Shown: in pieces, positions 57,366-64,000 of the stretch
Layout of the letters: every line of letters begins with the position of its first letter
Numbering within the stretch: position 1 is the first letter of the stretch
NCBI RefSeq assembly: GCF_002878395.1
Contig: NC_061114.1
Span: 144,956,560 to 145,020,559, forward strand
Length of the DNA: 64,000 nucleotides
Direction: 5' to 3'
Source of the DNA: Capsicum annuum
Taxonomy: Eukaryota; Streptophyta; Magnoliopsida; Solanales; Solanaceae
The notes under the pieces: model-generated
Database searches by the model: none
Seen by the model: the letters and a program-made list of their open reading frames with translations, nothing else
Told to the model about the DNA's origin: nothing
Program-made: the position numbers and the translations under genes

Positions 57366-59870
57366 TGTAATACCCCAAAGTTTCCTAAATAATTTTGTCT
57401 CAAAAATGCCAAGTATAATCTTCTAAATTGAATGAAGTTTATTCCATGGGGAAATTTAAGATTTTCACATTTTGTCATGTGAGAAATTCAATAAGCTTTC
57501 CATCGATATAAAATTTGCCTAAATTCGATAATCGGGTAAGAAGTTATGGCTATTTCTAGTCCCCCTCATAAAATTCAATATTAGTTAGTAGTGCACCGCG
57601 CCACAAGATAAAATGACAATTTTCAAATTCCAGTAGGGGTTCGTGATAGTGGGACATCGTGCCAAACTTCCAGGTCACAAATGAAGTGGCAACGCGATGG
57701 CTCTGCGTCGTACCATCACTCAATTTCCCAGTTGTTAAATTCCAGTGACACGGCGGGATTGTGCCGCATCGCGCCAGGGTCCGATTCAGGAAAATTTCAC
57801 TAAAATTAAAAGACGTGTCCAGGGTTAAAAGGTTCAATTTCCCACCCCTATTTAAGCCCTTTAAAATGAGATTCAGCTATTTGGAACCCAAAATATACTA
57901 GTTTCTCTCAATTTTCTCTCAAGAACAAGCTAGGTTTCAATTGGGAATTCAATTTTAAGAAAGTCTCTCCGTCAATCTTTGCTAAATCAAGAACTAAGGT
58001 ATATCATGTGTTGATTCATGAGTCTCTCTCACCCATGAAGCTCAAGAATCTCTTTTCCAAATCTGAGAATTGGGTATTTGTGAATGTTCATGATTCAAAT
58101 TGAATTAAAATTCGTGTTCATGATGTTGTGTGTTTGAGATTCATGTTTTAAATTACATATTCCAATTATTGACCCTAGTATGTGATCATTTGCATAATAA
58201 GCATGTTAAAACCTCTTTAATTTACAAGTTGATTGATGTATCCTTGATTATTACAGTTGTTGATGATTGTATAACCAAAGCATGCTCCCCACATGTTTGA
58301 TTAAATGCCTATGTGAAGGAAAAATGCCATGCTAGTATGATATTATGAAATCCCCATTCATGTATATGTTATGTATGTCAAGTTTCTGATGAAATGACTT
58401 AGTCAATGGATTATATATTATTGATGTTAGTCATGTATTCAAGAATGTCATGCCTTGTCAATTTCCTTCCATCGAGTCTTGGGGGTACTTGTACCCAAAT
58501 AAAATATAGTTGTGTGCCTTACTTTAGTGTCATGTTTTTATGATATCCTTAGTAAATCCATGATCCATAGAACTCAGTCAGTCATGTGACTTAGGAAAAC
58601 TCAGCAATACAGTAATCTCAGTACTATTCTATAAGTCAACAAAACTCAGTAATTTAGTCCAATTTAGTTCAGTAATCCATGTTCTGTGTCTATTCAGATG
58701 GGAGTAGAAATTAGCACTAAGTGAACCCAAGGATGGGAACACACAATGTCAGATGAGGGTGTGATCCTAAGAAGTCATCCTTGCATTCTAGAACTATGTA
58801 GCCAGCATTAAGACATCAACACTATCAAATGAGGGTTGATGAGGTGGATAAGCACTGTCAGATGAGGGCCCCATCGTTCTCTTTTGGGGACACTGTCAAA
58901 TAAGGGACCTCACAGCTTGTCCTTACCAGTGGCGTGGTATGATACCCTTCCAATTATGGTTATAGATTGGACCCCAACTCAGCCATAATGGCGAATTAGG
59001 GGCATGTCGGTTAGATAAATACTTTCCACCATTTCAGTTATAGAATAAGGACTATCAGATACAGTCATTCTGTCTCAGTAATAGAACTCAAATAGTTATA
59101 CAGAATTTAGGATTGTTAGATACAGTTAATTCAGATATAGTACAGAACTGAGCTAGTTCCATTAGATTCAGGACTGTCAAATATAGTCACTCATGTCATC
59201 AGTTATATCAGTCATCAGAATTAAGTTATTAGTCATGTTAGTTGTCAGTAAATTCATGTTATCATGATCTTAGATATAGTTACTATGTATTCATGCATGT
59301 ATTCTCACGTTCATATTATTCAGTTAGCCAATATTGTCCATGCATATAAACCCCATTCATTCATCATACCTTTCATGTATACCAGTACATTCAAAGTATT
59401 GACACATTTGCGGTATGGTGTCTTATACTATGGTTTAGAAGCACGAGCTCCAGAGCATCAGTAGCATTCCAGTTTCATTAGTTAGAATTAGTAGTGAGTC
59501 CTCATCTATTGAGGAGATGGTCATTTATTTATTATCTCATTAAGTAATTTATTAGTTAGAGTTAGTTGGGGACATGTCCCATCAACTCCTCATTTAGACA
59601 GTTCAGTCAGTTAGAGGCTTTCCAGATTATCATGTTCAGACTATCATGTTATTTCAGTTTTGTTTTGCGTATTTCATACCCCATTCAGATGTTATATCTT
59701 TACCAGTTATGTTATATTCTTGAACCTTATGGCCTTTCAGTTCATGTTTCCACAATCATATAGTATATTATGCAGTATACAGGTACAGATATTAGTCATG
59801 GGTTAGCTTGTGGTCCTTCGGGGTTATGAGCACCGTGTAGCATTCCGCATACCAGATCCAGGGCATTTCA
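57366..59870 (+). repeat. G3b 5' LTR (complete)
   Basis: TGTAATACCCCAAAG to GGGCATTTCA, about 2.5 kb. Word cluster GCACCGCGCC, GCAACGCGATGG, CTGCGTCGTACC, CATCGCGCC at 57586-57775; putative TATA CTATTTAAGCC at 57847-57857; leader with GAACTAAGGTATATC near 57990; GGGGGTACTTGTACC box at 58471-58496; TCAGTAAT-rich stretch 58570-59260; palindrome 59564-59587. It is the uninterrupted counterpart of the G3a LTR. Confidence 0.85.
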
Positions 59871-59873
59871 AAC

Positions 59874-59887
59874 TTGGTATCAAAGAC
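59874..59887 (+). promoter_or_regulatory. Primer binding site of G3b
   Basis: TTGGTATCAAAGAC, three mismatches at the end of the initiator-tRNA-Met primer site. An imperfect stem around GTTGCATGCCAC lies near 59950. Confidence 0.8.
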
Positions 59888-60091
59888 AGGTTCAATAAAG
59901 TCCTAGGAAGTCTGAAAGCTGCATCTCGTAGAGTCTTATGCTTGAATGTGTTGCATGCCACATTTATGTGAAGGAGGCTATAAGATGTTTTAGGAATATT
60001 TTCCCTTCTTTCAGTATTCATGTCGTGCCAGTGAGCATAATATCAAGAAAATCTCTTAGTCTAATCCTTTTCTCCCTATCTTCTACAGAAC

Positions 60092-61130
60092 ATGCCTTCT
60101 AAAAGAAGAAATGGGAATTAGTCAGTCCCTTAGCCCAAAGAACCTTTGGGCAAACATATTTCTCATGCAGAGTTCAAAGCTGTATTCACTACTCTTGCTC
60201 AGTTAGTTTCTGCTCAGAATGAATGACCAACCATCATTCTTCCCAACCTAGTGCCAATTCAGTTGTAACCAGGATTTGGGATATCACCCGAATGAATCCT
60301 TCATCCTTTCTTGAGTGTAAGTCAGATGAGGACCCTCAGGAATTCATCGATCAACTTCAGACGTTTACAGACTTTATAGGGCTGTCAGCCGTTGAGAGTG
60401 CAGAGCTAGCTACATATCAGTTGCAAGATGTTTCTCACACTTGGTACAAATAGTAGAAGTTAGAAAGGTCAGTTGATGCAAGGCCTATAGAGTGGGAGGA
60501 GTTTTTCACTGCATTCTTAGAGTAGTTTTTTCCCCTAGAGCTGAGAGAGGACAAGGTGTTAGAATTCATCAACCTCAAGTAGGGCAACATGACGGTGAAA
60601 GAGTATTCTCTTAAGTTTACTCAATTGGCTAGATACGCCCCTCATGTGGTTGCATACAACAAGGCCAAGATGAGTAAGTTTTTTTGGGGGTAAATGATAG
60701 TGTGGTCAACGAGTGTAGGTCTGCGATGTTGAATAGTGACAAGACTTTAGCTAGGATTATGACTCATGCTCAGCAGATAGAATATCAAAAGATTAAGATG
60801 AGGAAGAAGCAGAATAAGTGAGCAAAGATAGGTAGTTTAAACTCTGCTCAGTCTAAATTAGAAGGAGGAAACAGTTCTCAGTTTCATCCTAAGACGCTAG
60901 TTCAAGCTCCTTCGTCAGCTAATGCTCCAGCTCCTAAGTTTAAGGAAGGTAATAATGATAAGGTGCCAGGCTCTAAGTCTCAGGAAAGTGTTAGTAATGC
61001 CCGAACTAATCCTCTTTGTCAGACTTATAGTAAGAACCATAAGGGTGCTTGTGGAGCTAGTAACGATATCTGTTTTGGATGTGGCAAGCCAGGCTATAGA
61101 GTCAGAGATTAGCCCTAGTTAGGGTATCAT
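60092..61130 (+). pseudogene. G3b gag (broken)
   Basis: ATG at 60092 opens MPSKRRNGN with a stop soon after. The longest early piece (60223-60453) reads ITRMNPSSFLECKSDEDPQEFIDQLQTF, ESAELATYQLQDVSHTWYK. Beyond two stops at a Trp pair come EFFTAFLE, LREDKVLEFINLK, MTVKEYSLKFTQLARYAPHVV and ARIMTHAQQIEYQKIKMRKK. The nucleocapsid knuckle at 61071-61112 reads CFGCGKPGYRVRD followed by TAG, so the zinc-binding His is Tyr and the last Cys is a stop. Gag would form the particle. Confidence 0.8.
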
Positions 61131-61249
61131 GGTCAGCATAACCATTCCTCACCTCAGTCTGGTCGCCCAACTCAGCACGGTGCCACTTCCATTGCTATTA
61201 GTGGGCAATTCCCAAATAGACTCTATCCTCTCCAGTCCCGGCAAGATCA

Positions 61250-61480
61250 GGAAAATTCTCTTGATGTAGTTACTGGTATGTTACAGATCTTTCATGTGCA
61301 TGTTTATGCTTTGCTAGATCCAGGAGATTCTTTGTCTTTAATTACTCCTTATATATCAGTTGATTTTGGAGTCAGTCCACAAATTCTAGCAGAGCCCTTA
61401 TTAGTCTCTACCCTAGTGGGTAAAACCATCATAGCCCGACGGGTATGTAGGAATTGCCCTATTATGATATTTTAGAAAGT
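61250..61480 (+). pseudogene. G3b pol: aspartic protease
   Basis: Open piece 61278-61475: MLQIFHVHVYALLDPGDSLSLITPYI, then LLVSTLVGKTIIARRVCRNCP. The active-site triplet DPG is kept, the only protease here with it. A stop at 61473-61475 interrupts before the second half (FDVILSMDSLHSCYT, about 61520-61562), where GMDW has decayed. Confidence 0.8.
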
Positions 61481-62460
61481 CACTTCAGCAAAATTAGTCA
61501 AATTAGAGATGACCGATTTTGATGTCATTCTTAGCATGGATTCACTTCATTCCTGCTATACCATAGTCGACTGTACAAAAAAATAGTCTAGTTTTAGTTT
61601 CTGAATGAACCCATCCTAGAGTGGAATGGTAGTGTATCCGCTTTCAGAGGTCAACTTATTTCCTACCTTCGAACATGGAAAATGATATCTAATGGATGTG
61701 TCTATCATCTTGTTCGATTTAAGGACACTAGATATGAAACTCCCAGTCTTGGTTTAGTCCTAGTCATGAATCAATATTCAGATGTCTTTCCCGAAGATCT
61801 TCTAGGGATTTCTCCCAAAAGAAAAATAGGCTTCGGCATTGATCTTCTTCCAGATACTGAACCTATATATATTCTACCATATAGAATGGCACCAGCAGAA
61901 TTCAGGGAACTGAAAAAATAGTTGAAGGATCTCTTAGATAAAGGATTCATCACACCTAGTATGTCCCCATGGGGTGCACCAGTCTTATTCATTTGAAATA
62001 AAGATAGTTCTCTCAGAATGTGCATAGACTACCGTCAACTCAATAAAGTCATGGTCAATAACAACTATCCACTTCCCAGAAAAGATGACTTGTTTGATGA
62101 ACTTCAGGGCATCAATTATTTCTCCAAGATAGACCTTAGATCCGGCTATCATCAGCTCAGAGTAAGAGAATATGACATTTCAAAAACAGCCTTGCATATT
62201 TGGTATGGTAACTTCGAATTCCTAGTCATGTCCTTTGGTCTTACCAAAGCCTCAACAGCTTTCATGGAGTTGATGAATCGTGTGTTCAAGAAGTACTTGG
62301 ACATGTTCTTCATCGTCTGTATTGATGATATTTTGGTCTATTCCCGCAGTGAGCTTGATCATGCAGACCATCTCAGAATTGTACTTCGAACTCTCAAAAA
62401 CATTAATTATTTGCCAAATTTAGAAAGTGCAAATTTTGTATAAGGCAGTAGTATAACTTG
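61481..62460 (+). pseudogene. G3b pol: reverse transcriptase
   Basis: Open pieces 61682-61921 and 62018-62443. Motifs: FPEDLLGISPKRKIGF, PYRMAPAEFRELKK, TAG at 61919-61921 where G3a has [82 protein letters not shown], the catalytic [14 protein letters not shown] with both Asp, and a frameshift near 62420. The catalytic centre is intact; the frame is broken at least three times. Confidence 0.88.
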
Positions 62461-63080
62461 GCCATATAATTTCAAGTGATGGCATTATAGTAGATTCTCA
62501 ATAGACTGAAGCGGTAAAAAACTAGCCCAGACCTGTCTGTCCATTAAATATCAAGAGTTTCTTGGGTTTGACTGACTATTATAGGCGGTTTTTCGAGGGA
62601 TTTTCTACTATTACATCCCCTATGTCCATATTGACCCATAAGAAAGTCAAGTTTCAGTGGTCAGATTCTTGCGAGAAGAGTTTTCAGGAGTTGTAGACTT
62701 GACTCAACTCAGCTCCAGTCCTAGCTCTTCCAGATGGTTAAGATGGTTTTGTAGTGTATTGTGATGCATCCAGAGTAGGTTTGGGTTGTTTCCTCATGCA
62801 TCATGGTAAGGTTATAGCCTACGCCTCCAAATAGCTTAAACTCCATAAGAAGAATTATCCTACTCATGATCTTGAGTTAGCAGACGTAGTATTTGCCTTA
62901 AGGATTTGGAGGCATTATCTATGCGAAGTTCATGTAGATGTGTTCACAGATCATAAGAGCCGTATGTCTTTTCTGAAAAAGATCTCAATATTCATCAGAG
63001 AAGGTGGTTAGAGCTCTTAAAATGTTATGACAAGAGTGTCCTCTATCATCCAGGCAAGGCCAACGTAGTCGCCGACGCTT
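62461..63080 (+). pseudogene. G3b pol: connection and RNase H
   Basis: SFLGLTDYYRRFFEGFSTI (62559-62615), then [26 protein letters not shown] at 62832-62834 where G4 has CAG, LKLHKKNYPTHDLELADVVFALRIWRHYL, VDVFTDHKS. All three catalytic acidic residues are present. After FTDHKS a deletion of about 4 bp relative to G4 shifts the frame; the DAFSR end lies near 63075-63090. Confidence 0.82.
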
Positions 63081-64000
63081 TCAGTAGACAGTCCATGAGT
63101 AGTATTTCTCATTTTGATGATAGTAAGAAGATGTTAGTCTAGGAAGTCCACCATCTTTCAAGACTAGGCATTCACTTAGTTGAATCTTCAGAGGGTTGTG
63201 TATGTGTTCAGAGTAGTTTAGAATCATCTCTAGTTTCAGAGGTGAATGAAAAGCAATATAAGGATCCTAGCCTTTTCAAGCTAAAAGAGTCAGTTTAGAA
63301 TCAGAAAATAGAAGTTTTCTCCCAAGGGGCAGATGGCATCTTTTGTTGTGAGGGTCATCTCTGTGTTCCAAGAGTAGATGACATAAGGCAGTGAATTCTT
63401 GTAGAAGCGCATGGTGCACGTTACTTTATTTATCCATGGGCCACTAAGATATACGACGATTTGTGAGAAATCTATTGGTGGAGTGGGATAAAAAAGATAT
63501 TGCAGAGTTTGTGGCTAATTTCTCTACATGTCAGCAATTTAAGATAGAGGATCAGAAGCCTAGTGGTCCTATGCAGGAGTTCAGTATTCCTACTTGAAAG
63601 TGGGAAGTTGTGAACATGAACTTCGTGATGGGTTTGCCACGAACTCATCGTTAGCATGATTCAGTCTGGGTCATTGTAAATAGAATGAAAAAATCAGCTC
63701 TTTTCCTTCCAGTTCATACCTCTTATTTAGCCGAGGATTACACCAAGCTCTACATCGAGGAATTGATCAGATTATACGGTTTTTCGTTATCAATTATCTC
63801 AGACAGAGGTACCTAGTTCACCTCTCATATTTGGAAAGCATTCCAAAAGGGTCTTGGTACCCAAGTTCATCCCAGTATAACCTTTCATCCTCAGATAGAT
63901 GGTCAACCAAAAATAAATATTCAGAATCTAGAAGATATGCTAAGGGCGTGTGTAATTGATTTCAAAGGTAGTTGGGATGACTACTTGCCTTTAATTAAGT
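63081..64000 (+). pseudogene. G3b pol: integrase, cut by the window edge
   Basis: Linker with EVHHLSRLGIHLVESSEG (about 63146-63198). Zinc finger: EAHGARYFIYPWATK, FVANFSTCQQFK (one Cys left, second His became Tyr). A TGA at 63464-63466 replaces the CGA of G3a. Core: NMNFVMGLPRTH, where the first catalytic Asp reads Asn, SIISDRGT followed by TAG at 63814-63816 (CAG in G3a and G4), and a DGQPKINIQNLEDM region where the Glu reads Lys. The GPY/F module and tail lie beyond the window. Confidence 0.82.

Noticed and set aside
57281..57837. Minus-strand frames over the G1/G3 junction
   Set aside because: They cross the boundary between two different LTRs and the G3 word cluster, so a real gene is very unlikely.
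61771..62025. 84-codon minus-strand frame opposite G3b reverse transcriptase, with similar antisense frames at 44823-45059, 51420-51656 and 63472-63657
   Set aside because: The antisense frames recur because the sense RT and integrase codons are conserved; no independent coding signal is visible.

Overview
The window looks like plant heterochromatin, most probably from a solanaceous genome (Capsicum, Solanum or Nicotiana type). The sequence is AT-rich and I find no host gene, rRNA, tRNA or bacterial signal. Almost every base can be assigned to decayed Ty3/Gypsy LTR retrotransposons with long LTRs (2.4 to 4.3 kb), initiator-tRNA-Met type primer sites (TGGTATCAGAGCC-like), AAGGGGGAGATAT-type polypurine tracts, pol order PR-RT-RNaseH-INT, and a chromodomain-like pol tail ending in EEATWEAE-like motifs. 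This fits chromoviruses of the Tekay/Del type. The clade and species calls are inference; the element structure is read from the sequence.

Layout, using local family labels G1 to G6. 1-2465: 5' LTR and primer site of a minus-strand G2 element whose body lies left of the window, inserted into the pol tail of a plus-strand G2 element (pol tail 2467-2625, PPT, 3' LTR 2856-5350). That element sits inside the 3' LTR of a large minus-strand G1 element (5351-17756; LTRs of about 4.3 kb, gag-pol 8400-13253). G1 interrupts the integrase of a plus-strand G5 element (17757-18431), which continues into LTR C (18432-20789). LTR C is split by solo LTR B (20790-20828 and 23900-26754), itself split by solo LTR A (20829-23899). 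LTR C resumes at 26755-26822 and is followed by a primer site and a second gag-pol (26823-30550). G2-like LTR pieces (G6) and poorly assigned LTR debris fill 30551-34390.

From 34322 to the end there is a head-to-tail duplication. Unit 1 (34322-53748) contains a truncated plus-strand G1 LTR, then a G3 element (G3a) whose 5' LTR was later split by a nearly full-length G4 element (39741-49047). Unit 2 (53749-64000) repeats the same G1-LTR/G3 junction and carries G3b (5' LTR 57366-59870, gag-pol to the window end). All gag-pol frames are broken by stops, frameshifts and deletions; the longest open frame is 243 codons (G1 reverse transcriptase, minus strand).

The most interesting signals are not genes. 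They are a palindrome kept near the 3' end of every sufficiently complete LTR except G1, a second palindromic box kept in six G3/G4 LTRs, clusters of short family-specific degenerate words upstream of the putative TATA boxes, a 39-42 bp tandem repeat with an open frame inside every G1 LTR, and a stop-codon spectrum that points to deamination of methylated CHG and CG cytosines.
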